NCBI RefSeq assembly: GCF_015230015.1
Contig: NZ_JAAKZC010000004.1
Span: forward strand, 1 to 64,000
Direction: 5' to 3'
Source of the DNA: Campylobacter concisus
GTDB lineage: Bacteria > Campylobacterota > Campylobacteria > Campylobacterales > Campylobacteraceae
Length of the DNA stretch: 64,000 nt
The translations under genes were made by a program, and so were the position numbers. Shown here piece after piece: positions 8,496-16,788 of the stretch; position 1 is the first letter of the stretch, and each line of letters begins with the position of its first letter. Under the pieces are notes generated by a model. The model did not search any database. It saw nothing but the letters and a program-made list of their open reading frames with translations, and was not told where the DNA came from.

Positions 8496-9386
8496 ATGCA
8501 AGCAGACGAACTAAAAGGCATCGATCTAAGCGACCTTGACGAGCTTGAAAAAGAGCGTCTTGCCATGGGGCAAAAAGCCTTTAAAATGATCGTTTATGGC
8601 TTTCTTGGCATCATAGTTGTAAGTGGTTTTTTGGCATCACTGCACCTTGGAAATTTATTTTTCTTTTTGCTAATCGGCGGAGTTTTTTATCTTGGCAAGA
8701 CGATAAATGGGCTAAAAAACGAGCTTATAGCAAAATTTAAACAAAAAGTAGTTAGTGTAATCGTAAAAAACTATGGTCTAAATTTCAGCGCAAATGGCGG
8801 ACTAAGTTTGAATGATTTTTTAAAAATTTATGACGCCGATGTAAATAGACACTACGCAGAGGATATGATCTACGGACAGATCGATAACACGCAGTTTAAG
8901 CTTTGTGATTTTTATGCGGCAAAAGAAGTAAAAGGCGAGAAACGCACCACCACAACGGTGAAATTTCAAGGCATCTTGCTAAAGGCTGAGTTTAAAAAAG
9001 AGCTAAACGCCACGATCTATGTCTGCGATAAAAAGCGAACTTCTGATCTAAGAAGCGAGGGTGAACTAGCCGTCATGGACAACCCTAAATTTAATGAGCT
9101 TTTTAAAACCTACACGACCGATCAGATCGCAGCTAGATACGCTCTGACGCCAAAGCTGATGGAAAATTTAAGCAGATTAAGAACTAAATTTAACGCTCCG
9201 CTCTCGGCGGTATTTTTAAAAAATGAAATTTTCATCGCGATCGATCTTAGAAAAGATAGCTTTGAGCCTGATCTTAAAAAGCCGATAAACAGCAACGAGA
9301 GCGTGCAAAACTACATCTCTAGTATCAGCGACTTTTCGCAGATCATGCATGATTTGGAGCTAAATAAAAATATCTGGAAGAGCTAA
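8496..9386 (+). CDS. DUF3137 membrane protein
   Basis: 296 aa with an N-terminal soluble helix (LSDLDELEKERLAMGQKAFK), two adjacent membrane spans (about residues 28-68), and a long cytoplasmic region holding the DUF3137 pattern: AEDMIYGQIDNTQFKLCDFYA, KFQGILLKAEFKK, FNELFKTYTTDQIAARYALTPKLMENL, and IFIAIDLRKDSFEPDL. The family is commonly found beside LemA, as here. Function is not known. Confidence 0.75.
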   Translation: MQADELKGIDLSDLDELEKERLAMGQKAFKMIVYGFLGIIVVSGFLASLHLGNLFFFLLIGGVFYLGKTINGLKNELIAKFKQKVVSVIVKNYGLNFSANGGLSLNDFLKIYDADVNRHYAEDMIYGQIDNTQFKLCDFYAAKEVKGEKRTTTTVKFQGILLKAEFKKELNATIYVCDKKRTSDLRSEGELAVMDNPKFNELFKTYTTDQIAARYALTPKLMENLSRLRTKFNAPLSAVFLKNEIFIAIDLRKDSFEPDLKKPINSNESVQNYISSISDFSQIMHDLELNKNIWKS

Positions 9387-9392
9387 ATTTAA

Positions 9393-10043
9393 ATGTCAGA
9401 AAAGAAAAAGCTCAAAGAGGGCGATATATTTTACGTCTATAATGATTACTACAAGAGATATTTCTTTGGCAAAATCTTAGTTGATATCATGAGCCGTTTT
9501 ATAAAGCGAGCAAATGAGGGGCTTCTTTGGCCGCTTGATTTTTTTAGTGACTGCTACTTGGTTGCTGTTTATAAAGATATAGCAGACGCTCCAGTACTAA
9601 AAAGCCGTGAATTTATCATTCCAGGAAGCTTCATCTACAAAAGCAGTTTCAACCGCAAAAATAAAGATGCTATGGAGTGGGTATATTATGATCACGAAGA
9701 TATCAACTACCAAGAGTTAGAATTTCCAGAGTATATCGTCAGTAGCAATGACAAAATTTGCCTACAACGTGGAGAGCTTAGCATACCAACTGGCTTAACT
9801 CGCACGCAATATGAGAACGAATTTAACATCACTGGCAGCAAAACTGGTGGCATAAACTACTCAAATGCCCTGCTCTTACAAGGCTTGCCAGCGTATAAAG
9901 AGAGGATAGATTATAGCGATCTTCGCCTTTTACCAGAGCTTCGTAAAAAGCTCTACGAGATGATAGCTGAGGATCCAGAGACGCCCTACTACGAGCTAGC
10001 ATTAAAGTATGGCAAAGATCTAGCACGCTTTTATAAATTATAA
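9393..10043 (+). CDS. Hypothetical protein, 216 aa
   Basis: A soluble protein starting MSEKKKLKEGDIFYVYNDYYKRYFFGKILVD, which resembles the opening of small beta-barrel immunity-type or phosphotriesterase-like domains of unknown function. It lies 6 bp after the DUF3137 gene and is probably cotranscribed. The C-terminus (DLRLLPELRKKLYEMIAEDPETPYYELALKYGKDLARFY) is helical. No family is assigned with confidence. Confidence 0.65.
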   Translation: MSEKKKLKEGDIFYVYNDYYKRYFFGKILVDIMSRFIKRANEGLLWPLDFFSDCYLVAVYKDIADAPVLKSREFIIPGSFIYKSSFNRKNKDAMEWVYYDHEDINYQELEFPEYIVSSNDKICLQRGELSIPTGLTRTQYENEFNITGSKTGGINYSNALLLQGLPAYKERIDYSDLRLLPELRKKLYEMIAEDPETPYYELALKYGKDLARFYKL

Positions 10044-10071
10044 ATTTACACATAAAAATAGATAAGCAAAT

Positions 10072-10209
10072 TTGGCTACAAAAGAGCTATTAAGAGGCGC
10101 TTTAAAATTTAACAAAAGAAATTTGGCTCTCTTGTTGCAGCCTAGAGATGAGCGTGGTAAAGAAATTTATGACGAAATTTTGCAGTATCGTGACTCCAGC
10201 CAAGGCTAA
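10072..10209 (+). CDS. Possible 45-aa ORF in the gap after the 216-aa gene
   Basis: An open reading of 45 codons from TTG reads LATKELLRGALKFNKRNLAL then LLQPRDERGKEIYDEILQYR. It has protein-like composition but a weak start and no ribosome-binding site. It could be a remnant of a gene duplicated from this locus. The rest of 10044-10432 contains AAATTT-rich sequence without another recognisable feature. Confidence 0.2.
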   Translation: MATKELLRGALKFNKRNLALLLQPRDERGKEIYDEILQYRDSSQG

Positions 10210-10432
10210 TTTACTTTAGTAAATTTAAATCTCACAAACAAGATCGCTCAAACAGCTACTTTTACGAGCAGATGATAAATTTTACCAGCAAACCATTTTT
10301 AAATTACATAACCAAATTTACAAAAAAGATGGTGTTACTTTAAATTTTGCGATTTTATGAGTTAAATTTGATGGCTTTTAAAAAGCGTAATCTCACTTAA
10401 ATTTACCCTGTTATTTTATGATTTTGCGAGGT

Positions 10433-10465
10433 TAAATTTAATGGCCAAAAAAGCCATTAAATTTA
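10433..10465 (-). terminator. Strong hairpin terminator of the CNNM/CorC gene
   Basis: A 13-bp perfect stem (TAAATTTAATGGC / GCCATTAAATTTA) with an A/T loop starts 5 bp beyond the stop codon of the leftward CNNM/CorC gene. Confidence 0.65.
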
Positions 10466-10469
10466 TAAA

Positions 10470-11810
10470 CTAAGCCTGAGCAGGCTCCTCTTCTTCTTTT
10501 ATCTTTTTTCTAACTTTTACGCGTGAGATGCTAGCTCCATCCATCTTTCTCACTTCGTAGTAGCAGTTCTCATCCTCGATCTTATCCCCAACTACTGGCA
10601 AACGACCGATGAGATTAAAGACATATCCGCCGATAGTGACTTGATCGGTCTCTTCATCAAAGCTTATGCCAAGGACCTCTTCAACGCTCTCTAAGTCGTA
10701 TCTGCCTTGAAATTCATAGATGTTTTCATTTATCTTTTTATAGTGCTGATCGACCTCGTCATGCTCGTCGTTAAAGTCGCCAAGCACCTCCTCCATGATA
10801 TCTTCCATCGTAAGAAGTCCAGCCGTGCCACCATACTCATCGACGACAAGTGCGGCTGAAATTTGCTCCTTATTCATCATCACAAGCACCTTTGAGATAG
10901 AGAGGCTCTCAGGCACGATGACAAATTTACGTACGATCGCATCAAAACTCTTCTCTTTATCCTCGCTAAAGTGTAGCTGCAAGATATCTCTAATGTGTAT
11001 CATGCCCAAAATAATATCTTTTGAGCCGTCTATATAAGGATAGCGAGTATATTTTGACTCAAAAACGACTTGTAAATTCTCTTCAAAGCTCTTTTGTTTA
11101 TTTATGCAGATCATGTCGCGTCTTGGAGTCATGATCTCTTTTGCGACCGTGTCACTAAAATCAACTGCATTTTTGATAAGCTCAGTCTCAAAACTATCAA
11201 GCACACCGCCCTTTAAGCTCTCGCCAACGATGATCTTGATCTCCTCTTCAGAGTGTGCTAGCTCATTCTCTTTTGCTGGCTGGATGCCTAAAATTTTAAG
11301 TCCAGATGTAGCTAGGATGTCAAAAAGCTTTATGATAGGCGAAAATAGTATCCAGAAAAAGTGAAGCGGACGAGCGATTTTAAGCACTGCTGATTCTGAT
11401 TTGGCTATGGCGACTGACTTTGGCACAAGCTCGCCCATAACGACGTGAAGTAGTGTGATAAGCGTAAATGCGATCGCAAAGCCGACTGTATGAACTAAGA
11501 TATCGCTAAGGTTAAAAACATTTTTAAGTGGGGCTTCTATGAGCCTTGCGACTGCTGGCTCACCGATCCAACCAAGGGCAAGTGAGCTTAGCGTGATGCC
11601 AAGCTGAGTGGCGCTAAGATAGGTATCAAGCTTGTTTGACATATCAAAGGCAAGCTGGGCGTTTGGCTTTTTCTCTTTTATAAGCTCTTCAAGTCTAGAC
11701 TTGCGAACCTTGACAAGGGAAAATTCCGACAAAACAAAAAATGCGTTTAGTAAAATGAATATAATGGCAAGTATTACCATTAAAAGCGAGTTATCGCTAC
11801 TGGGGTACAA
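10470..11810 (-). CDS. CNNM/CorC (HlyC) family membrane protein with CBS domains
   Basis: This 446-aa protein has the three-part family layout. A DUF21/CNNM membrane domain (about residues 8-190) has three spans and FVLSEFSLVKVRKSRLEEL, GITLSSLALGWIGEPAVA and HVVMGELVPKSVAI. A CBS pair (about 210-335) has VAKEIMTPRRDMICI and SAALVVDEYGGTAGLLTMEDIMEEVLGDFNDEHDE. A C-terminal CorC_HlyC domain (about 350-430) completes it. These proteins are linked to Mg2+/Co2+ efflux; 'haemolysin' is a historical label. It is monocistronic, between a hairpin terminator and a divergent transporter gene. Confidence 0.88.
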   Translation of the reverse strand: MYPSSDNSLLMVILAIIFILLNAFFVLSEFSLVKVRKSRLEELIKEKKPNAQLAFDMSNKLDTYLSATQLGITLSSLALGWIGEPAVARLIEAPLKNVFNLSDILVHTVGFAIAFTLITLLHVVMGELVPKSVAIAKSESAVLKIARPLHFFWILFSPIIKLFDILATSGLKILGIQPAKENELAHSEEEIKIIVGESLKGGVLDSFETELIKNAVDFSDTVAKEIMTPRRDMICINKQKSFEENLQVVFESKYTRYPYIDGSKDIILGMIHIRDILQLHFSEDKEKSFDAIVRKFVIVPESLSISKVLVMMNKEQISAALVVDEYGGTAGLLTMEDIMEEVLGDFNDEHDEVDQHYKKINENIYEFQGRYDLESVEEVLGISFDEETDQVTIGGYVFNLIGRLPVVGDKIEDENCYYEVRKMDGASISRVKVRKKIKEEEEPAQA

Positions 11811-11968
11811 TTATGATCCTTAAGAGTTAAAAATTTTGGCTGATTATAGCGAATTTATATTTAGCGGTCAAATTAGCCACGCCCAAAAGTAACAACGTTT
11901 CTTAAATTTAAGATTTATAAAAAGTTCTTAAATCATATTTTGGTAACATTATTTTCATCACTAAATTT

Positions 11969-13294
11969 ATGGATTTTACAATGAGCAAAAAGAATTTTTC
12001 ATCACGCTGGGCGTTTATACTAGCCTCAGTTGGTTCAGCCGTTGGTATGGCAAATGTTTGGGGCTTTCCTTACAAACTTGGTACAAATGGTGGCGGAGCG
12101 TTTTTGCTCATCTACGTTTTTTTTGTAGCTCTTTTTTCATACGTTGGCTTGAGCGCTGAGTATGCGATCGGCAGACGCGCAAAGACTGGCACGCTAGGAT
12201 CATATAAATTTGCTTGGCAAAGTAGAAATTTAGGCGTCATCGGCAGTATCATCGGCTGGCTTCCACTTGCTGGCTCGCTTTGCATAGCCATCGGCTACGC
12301 TGTCATCATCGCTTACGTGCTAAAGGCGCTTACTCAGGCACTTACTGGCTCATTTATGAGCGTTGATACAAATGTTTGGTTTAATTCATTTGCGCTTCAT
12401 GAGTACTCAGTCCTGCCATACCACTTCATAGTCATCGTTGGCACGCTTCTTACGCTATTTTTTGGAGCAAAAAGTATAGAAAAGACCAATAAAATAATGA
12501 TGCCGCTATTTTTCGTGCTATTTGCCATTTTGGCTATAAATGTCGCGATGCTTCCAAACGCATTTGAGGGGTATAAATTTCTATTTATCCCTGACTTTAG
12601 CAAGCTTGAAGATCCGATGGTGTGGGTCACTGCGATGGGTCAAGCCTTTTTCTCGCTCTCTATCACGGGATCAGGCATGATAGTTTATGGAGCATATCTT
12701 TCAAAGGATGAAGACATCGTAGAAAGTGCCAAGACTACGGCATTTTTTGACACGCTTGCAGCGCTTGTAGCAGCGCTTGTCATGATCCCAGCGGTCTTTG
12801 CCTACGCTATGGACCCAGCTGGCGGACCAAAGCTACTTTTCGTAACACTTCCTAAAATTTTACAAAATATGATCGGTGGTCAAATTTTTGCGATCATACT
12901 ATTTACCGCAGTCATCTTTGGTGGTATCACCTCTCTTCAAAATATGTTTGAGGTCGTGGCTGAGTCGCTTATGCATAAATTTCCTAGCCTTAGTAGATTT
13001 TGGGTGCTTGCGCTGCTTTGTGTGGTTTGCTTTGGTGTTGGAGCGTTTATGGAGCCTATTAGCAGCTGGGGCCCTTGGATGGACTTTGTCTCTATCTACA
13101 TCATCCCGATCGGCGCAGTCATCGGCGCAATATCTTGGTTTTGGATCATTAAAAAAGATGAAATTTTAGACGAGGTAAATTCAGGAGCAAATAAAACTTA
13201 CGGCTCATTTTGGTATTTTGTGGGTAAATTTATCTATGTGCCAATAGCCTTTTTGCTCTGCATCATCGCTATTAGCAAGGGAATTTCTTTTTAA
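11969..13294 (+). CDS. Neurotransmitter:sodium symporter (NSS/SNF) family transporter
   Basis: 441 aa with about 11 membrane spans in the LeuT fold. Family signatures are GSAVGMANVWGFPYKLGTNGGGAFLLIY in TM1 (sodium and substrate site) and a TM6 region with GQAFFSLSITGSGMIVYGAYLS. It imports an amino acid or related solute with Na+; the substrate is not predictable. The start may be 11969 or ATG 11981 (MSKKNF), which fits the family better; neither has a strong ribosome-binding site. It converges on the DUF411 gene across a shared hairpin. Confidence 0.85.
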   Translation: MDFTMSKKNFSSRWAFILASVGSAVGMANVWGFPYKLGTNGGGAFLLIYVFFVALFSYVGLSAEYAIGRRAKTGTLGSYKFAWQSRNLGVIGSIIGWLPLAGSLCIAIGYAVIIAYVLKALTQALTGSFMSVDTNVWFNSFALHEYSVLPYHFIVIVGTLLTLFFGAKSIEKTNKIMMPLFFVLFAILAINVAMLPNAFEGYKFLFIPDFSKLEDPMVWVTAMGQAFFSLSITGSGMIVYGAYLSKDEDIVESAKTTAFFDTLAALVAALVMIPAVFAYAMDPAGGPKLLFVTLPKILQNMIGGQIFAIILFTAVIFGGITSLQNMFEVVAESLMHKFPSLSRFWVLALLCVVCFGVGAFMEPISSWGPWMDFVSIYIIPIGAVIGAISWFWIIKKDEILDEVNSGANKTYGSFWYFVGKFIYVPIAFLLCIIAISKGISF

Positions 13295-13321
13295 CTTAGC
13301 CCATCAAAAGACGAGCTAAGT
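13294..13321. terminator. Hairpin between convergent genes
   Basis: ACTTAGC / GCTAAGT, a 7-bp stem around a 14-nt loop, overlaps the NSS transporter stop region and precedes the DUF411 stop codon on the other strand. It probably serves both genes. Confidence 0.4.
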
Positions 13322-13333
13322 CTAAATTTGAAG

Positions 13334-13783
13334 TTATTTTAGCTTTTTAGAGCCAATATAAGTAGCGAAGACCTCTTGCGAGCCATCTTTTTTAAAGAGT
13401 ATGACGTCGTATTGCTCAGCTTTGCCGCCTTGCTCCATACCCTGACTCTCCATAGGCATGCCAGGCACTGCGATACCAACGACATCTTTTGGTTTAAGCT
13501 CCAGCAGACGCTTGACCTCATCAGCTGGCACGTGACCTTCAACGACGTAGCCATCAACGATAGCTGTGTGGCAGCTTGAAAGCTCTAGTGGCACGTGAAA
13601 TTCTTTTTTGACCTTGACCATATCATCTACTTTTATGGTCTCTTCGCTAAAGCCAGCCTTTTGCATAGCATTGACCCAGTTGCCACAACAACCGCAAGTT
13701 GGGCTTTTATAGACCTTCATGTCTGCCCCAAGCGCTAAGGTCGCACAAAGGCTAAGAGCTAAAAATGCAAATTTCTTCATCAT
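13334..13783 (-). CDS. DUF411 periplasmic metal-binding protein
   Basis: 149 aa (148 if the second ATG is used). A signal peptide (MMKKFAFLALSLCATLALGA) precedes the DUF411 core: YKSPTCGCCGNWVNAMQKAGF, LELSSCHTAIVDGYVVEGHVPADEVKRLL and GIAVPGMPMESQGME. The CGCC, CH and Met-rich stretches suggest copper or similar metal binding in the periplasm. It is preceded by AAAGGAAAATG and stands alone, divergent from the SbmA-like gene. Confidence 0.88.
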   Translation of the reverse strand: MMKKFAFLALSLCATLALGADMKVYKSPTCGCCGNWVNAMQKAGFSEETIKVDDMVKVKKEFHVPLELSSCHTAIVDGYVVEGHVPADEVKRLLELKPKDVVGIAVPGMPMESQGMEQGGKAEQYDVILFKKDGSQEVFATYIGSKKLK

Positions 13784-13858
13784 TTTCCTTTACGTTAAAA
13801 TTTGCAAAATGATATAGCTTGGGTTTAAATTTTATATAAATGCTTAAACCTTGCCTGC

Positions 13859-13864
13859 TATAAT
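13859..13864 (+). promoter_or_regulatory. -10 box TATAAT for the SbmA/BacA-like gene
   Basis: TATAAT in the context TGCTATAATTGCC lies 26 bp before the ATG at 13890, matching the GCTATAAT promoters at 5285 and 15305. Confidence 0.6.
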
Positions 13865-13889
13865 TGCCAAAATTTACAAAAGGCACTTT

Positions 13890-14858
13890 ATGTTTTCATC
13901 ATTTTTCAAAGACAAAAAATGGGCGCTTTGGGCTTACGGCGGAGCGATATTTATCATCTTGCTACTTGTCTATCAAACGCATCTAAACGTCCGCATCAAC
14001 GAGTGGTATAAAAATTTCTACGACATCGTGCAAAACTCAAAGGATCACAAAGTAGATGAGTTTTGGCGCGAGATATTAAATTTCATAAAGATCGCCATGC
14101 CATATGTCGTGACCTACACGGTGATATCGTTCTTTGCGAGCCACTGGGTCTTTCGCTGGAGGGAGGCGATGACCTTTAAATATCTCAAATTTTGGCGAAA
14201 CTGCCAAAACGACATCGAGGGCAGCTCACAGCGTATCCAAGAGGATGTTTATCGCTTTGCTAAGATCATGGAGAGCCTTGGTGTGCAGGTTTTAAAGGCG
14301 TTTATGACGCTTATTGCCTTTATACCAGTGCTTTGGGAGCTAAGCAAGAGCGTGAGCCTACCTTTCATCAAGGACATTGAGGGCTCGCTAGTTTATATCG
14401 CACTGCTAATTAGCATCGGAGGCCTCATCGTATCGTGGTTTGTAGGCATAAAGCTACCACATCTTGAGTACAACAACCAAAAAGCAGAGGCGGCCTTTAG
14501 AAAAGAGCTAGTTTATGGCGAGGATGATAAGCTCAAATTTTGCCAGCCAAACGTCATGCTAGAGCTTTTTACAGGGGTGAAGCTAAACTACTACAAGCTA
14601 TTTTTGCACTACGGCTACTTCAATCTTTGGCTCATCTCGTTTTCGCAAATTTTAGTCATCGTGCCTTACATCATCATGGGAAATGGCCTATTTAGCGGTG
14701 TCATCACGCTTGGTGTTTTGATCCAAGCTAGCAATGCCTTCTCGCAGGTCAGAGAGAGTTTTAGTGTCTTTATCGATAACTGGACGACGATAACAGAGCT
14801 AAGGTCTGTTAATAAGCGTTTGAGAGAATTTGAGAGAAATATAGACTACAAAGTGTAG
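13890..14858 (+). CDS. SbmA/BacA-like peptide transporter
   Basis: 322 aa from ATG 13890; AAAAGGC lies 9 bp upstream, whereas the longer reading from 13851 would start inside the promoter. It has about seven membrane spans and SbmA/BacA features: LLVYQTHLNVRINEWYKNFYDIVQ near the N-terminus, FASHWVFRWREAMTFKYLKFW, GSSQRIQEDVYRFAKIMESLGVQVL, and a C-terminal FSQVRESFSVFIDNWTTITELRSVNKRLREF. The family lacks an ATPase domain and uses the proton gradient to import peptides, including some antimicrobial peptides. It is monocistronic. Confidence 0.85.
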   Translation: MFSSFFKDKKWALWAYGGAIFIILLLVYQTHLNVRINEWYKNFYDIVQNSKDHKVDEFWREILNFIKIAMPYVVTYTVISFFASHWVFRWREAMTFKYLKFWRNCQNDIEGSSQRIQEDVYRFAKIMESLGVQVLKAFMTLIAFIPVLWELSKSVSLPFIKDIEGSLVYIALLISIGGLIVSWFVGIKLPHLEYNNQKAEAAFRKELVYGEDDKLKFCQPNVMLELFTGVKLNYYKLFLHYGYFNLWLISFSQILVIVPYIIMGNGLFSGVITLGVLIQASNAFSQVRESFSVFIDNWTTITELRSVNKRLREFERNIDYKV

Positions 14859-14888
14859 GGGTTAAATTTATATATCAAAAAACTCAGA

Positions 14889-15260
14889 CAAATTTTAAAA
14901 TTTCATGAACGAGTAATTTCGGCTCTAAAATTTGAGCTAAGCTATAAGCGAAGCCAAATTTTAGTAGTCAATTCTTAGGGGTGAATGAAAGTTTTACAAT
15001 TTGCAAAAATAGATTTTTAGAAATTTAAAGTTTTATTTCTTTGTTAAGGGGGAAGAGGCTTGAATTACGAAGTCGCTCCCTTCCCCCTTAACAATCCCCT
15101 AACCCCGACAACGTTCAAAGTGCATGCAATAGTGCTAACGCACAGCATGCAGTCTAAAACTTTTGTAAATTTTAAAATTTACGAGCACACATATCAAGGC
15201 GAGTGAGTAAAGATTTGAAATTTACAAAATAAGCAAATTTCTATTTTTGAAATCGCAAAA
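14889..15260 (+). repeat. Structured intergenic repeat, copy 1
   Basis: A non-coding block that recurs, largely in inverted orientation, at 60880-61264. Module A (14889-14972) contains TTTCATGAACGAGTAATTTC and a run to AGTAGTCAATTCTT. Module B (15041-15152) contains a 15-bp perfect inverted repeat, then CCCCTAACCCCGACAACGTT, then a GCATGC-bounded hairpin. A flanking module C (15165-15230) has AAATTTTAAAATTT and GGCGAGTGAGTAA. No reading frame spans it. The remaining gap 14859-15340 holds only AT-rich sequence and the next gene's promoter. Confidence 0.75.
15041..15094. repeat. Perfect 15-bp inverted repeat (hairpin) inside repeat copy 1
   Basis: TTGTTAAGGGGGAAG at 15041-15055 pairs with CTTCCCCCTTAACAA at 15080-15094 around a 24-nt loop. 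The G-run/C-run stem is unusual in this AT-rich DNA. The loop sequence differs from the other copy, while the stem is kept. Confidence 0.8.
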
Positions 15261-15304
15261 TTTAAATTTCACCCCTCGTTTAACAATGCATATCCAACAC
15301 AAGC

Positions 15305-15310
15305 TATAAT
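15305..15310 (+). promoter_or_regulatory. -10 box TATAAT for the M48 peptidase gene
   Basis: TATAAT within AAGCTATAATACG lies 31 bp before the start codon at 15341, followed by ribosome-binding site AAAAGGAT. Confidence 0.6.
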
Positions 15311-15340
15311 ACGCCAAATTTTAATCCAAAAAGGATAAAA

Positions 15341-16144
15341 ATGAAAAAAATTTTACTTACGTTATTAACAGCCAGCATGCTTATCACCGGCTGCACGAGC
15401 GTCACAAAATCAGGCGCTGTCGGCATAGATCGAAAACAATTTATGCTAGTATCCGCTAAAGAGATGGAGCAAAGCTCGGCTCAAGCTTACGTCAAGATGC
15501 TAACAGCCGCTAGAAGCAAGGGCGAGCTAAATGTCGATCCGATCCTCACAAAGAGAGTTCAAGATATCGCAAGAAAACTGATCGCACAAACTGGCGTTTT
15601 CAGAGAGGACGCCTTAAAATGGAAGTGGCAAGTAAATGTCATAAACGAAGATACACTAAATGCTTGGTGCATGCCAGGAGGCAGGATCGTTGTTTATAGT
15701 GGTATTGTTAAGAAATTAAATCTAACAGATGCGCAATTAGCAGCGGTTATGGGTCACGAGATCGCCCACGCACTTAGAGAGCACGGCAGAGAGCAAGCAA
15801 GCACTAACCAATTAATAGGTGCAGGTATCCTTGCTATAGCTAATGTTGCTGGCTTTGGTAGTGCTGGAATAACCGCATTAGGTTTAGCTACGCAATACAC
15901 CATCTCAATGCCATTTTCTCGCTCACATGAGACCGAAGCCGATCGCATCGGCACTGAGCTAATGGCAAGAGCCGGATATGATCCAAAAGAGGCGGTCGAA
16001 GTCTGGGTCAAGATGAGCAAGACGAATGTTGGCAAAATACCTGAAATTTTAAGCACTCACCCATCAAACGAGAGCAGGATCAAAGATCTAAAAGAGGTCG
16101 CGGCCAAGCTTGAGCCGGTCTATCAGGCGGCAAAAAGGGGCTAG
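15341..16144 (+). CDS. M48 family metallopeptidase lipoprotein
   Basis: 267 aa with a lipoprotein signal peptide whose lipobox is LITGC (Cys18), so the mature protein is lipid-anchored, probably on the periplasmic face of the outer membrane. The zincin motif HEIAH in VMGHEIAHALREHGRE lies near residue 139. The third zinc ligand region RSHETEADRIGTELMARAGYDP follows about 55 residues later. This domain order matches LoiP/YcaL-type M48 proteases involved in envelope protein quality control. It is followed after 2 bp by an acetyltransferase gene and is likely cotranscribed with it. Confidence 0.9.
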   Translation: MKKILLTLLTASMLITGCTSVTKSGAVGIDRKQFMLVSAKEMEQSSAQAYVKMLTAARSKGELNVDPILTKRVQDIARKLIAQTGVFREDALKWKWQVNVINEDTLNAWCMPGGRIVVYSGIVKKLNLTDAQLAAVMGHEIAHALREHGREQASTNQLIGAGILAIANVAGFGSAGITALGLATQYTISMPFSRSHETEADRIGTELMARAGYDPKEAVEVWVKMSKTNVGKIPEILSTHPSNESRIKDLKEVAAKLEPVYQAAKRG

Positions 16145-16146
16145 AC

Positions 16147-16629
16147 TTGATCGAGGTGGCAAAGCCGAGCGATCTTCCTGCGATCACGCAAATTTATAAT
16201 GGCTACATCTTAGAAAGAAGTGCGACTGCTGATATGCAGCCAGTTAGCACAAAGGAGCGAGAGCCTTGGTTTAACGCCCACGGCGGCTCGCGTCCTATCT
16301 TTATCTACAAAGAAAATGGCGAAATTTTAGGCTACTGCTCGCTTAGCGACTTTAACCCTAAAATCGCTTACGATATAAGCGTAGAGATAAGCATATATGT
16401 CGCTAAAAAGGCTCTTAAAAAGGGCATAGGCAAGCAGCTTTTAGCCCACAGTATAAACAAAGCTAGAGAGCTAAATTTAAAAAATATCATCGCGCTAATC
16501 TTTAGCAAAAACGAAGCAAGCCTTGGGCTCTTTTTGAAATTAGGCTTTGAAAAATGGGGCGAACTGCCGAGCGTTTGCCTGATGGATAATGAGTACAAGG
16601 ATGTCGTTATCTTGGGGCTAAAGCTCTAA
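16147..16629 (+). CDS. GNAT family N-acetyltransferase (phosphinothricin-acetyltransferase-like)
   Basis: 160 aa from a TTG start 2 bp after the peptidase stop. The GNAT fold is clear: VAKPSDLPAITQIYNGYI at the N-terminus, the acetyl-CoA loop KKALKKGIGKQLLAHSINKARELNLKNIIALIFSKNEASLGLFLKLGFEKWGELP, and a final beta strand. It most resembles the phosphinothricin/methionine-sulfoximine acetyltransferase group. The true substrate is unknown. Confidence 0.85.
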   Translation: MIEVAKPSDLPAITQIYNGYILERSATADMQPVSTKEREPWFNAHGGSRPIFIYKENGEILGYCSLSDFNPKIAYDISVEISIYVAKKALKKGIGKQLLAHSINKARELNLKNIIALIFSKNEASLGLFLKLGFEKWGELPSVCLMDNEYKDVVILGLKL

Positions 16630-16654
16630 AAGCCAAGCATTAAACAAATAAAGA

Positions 16655-16660
16655 TATAAT
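16655..16660 (+). promoter_or_regulatory. -10 box TATAAT for tRNA-Ser
   Basis: TATAAT in AAGATATAATCACC ends 12 bp before the tRNA 5' end, a spacing that suits a short-leader tRNA promoter. Confidence 0.6.
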
Positions 16661-16672
16661 CACCTTCTTCTT

Positions 16673-16760
16673 GGGTAGATGTCCGAGCGGTTTAAGGAGC
16701 ACGCCTGGAACGCGTGTGTGGGGCAACTCACCGAGAGTTCAAATCTCTCTCTACCCGCCA
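16673..16760 (+). tRNA. tRNA-Ser (anticodon GGA), prophage attachment target
   Basis: An 88-nt class II tRNA. The acceptor stem is GGGTAGA / TCTACCC with discriminator G and encoded CCA. The anticodon arm CACGCCTGGAACGCGTG gives anticodon GGA, and there is a long variable arm, TGTGGGGCAACTCA. The T loop is TTCAAATC. Its last 19 bases form the att core. The prophage has replaced the host 3' end with its own copy, so the tRNA stays functional. Confidence 0.95.
16742..16760 (+). repeat. attL core (prophage left end)
   Basis: AATCTCTCTCTACCCGCCA, the 3' end of tRNA-Ser, is repeated exactly at 54374-54392. One base upstream of the exact match differs (TTCA versus TTCG), which shows the two ends have different origins. 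Confidence 0.9.
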
Positions 16761-16788
16761 CCATATTAAGAAACACACAGAATTAATA

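Noticed and set aside
13339..13557. Alternative frame within the DUF411 gene
   Set aside because: The DUF411 frame has a signal peptide and conserved Cys motifs; the alternative has none.
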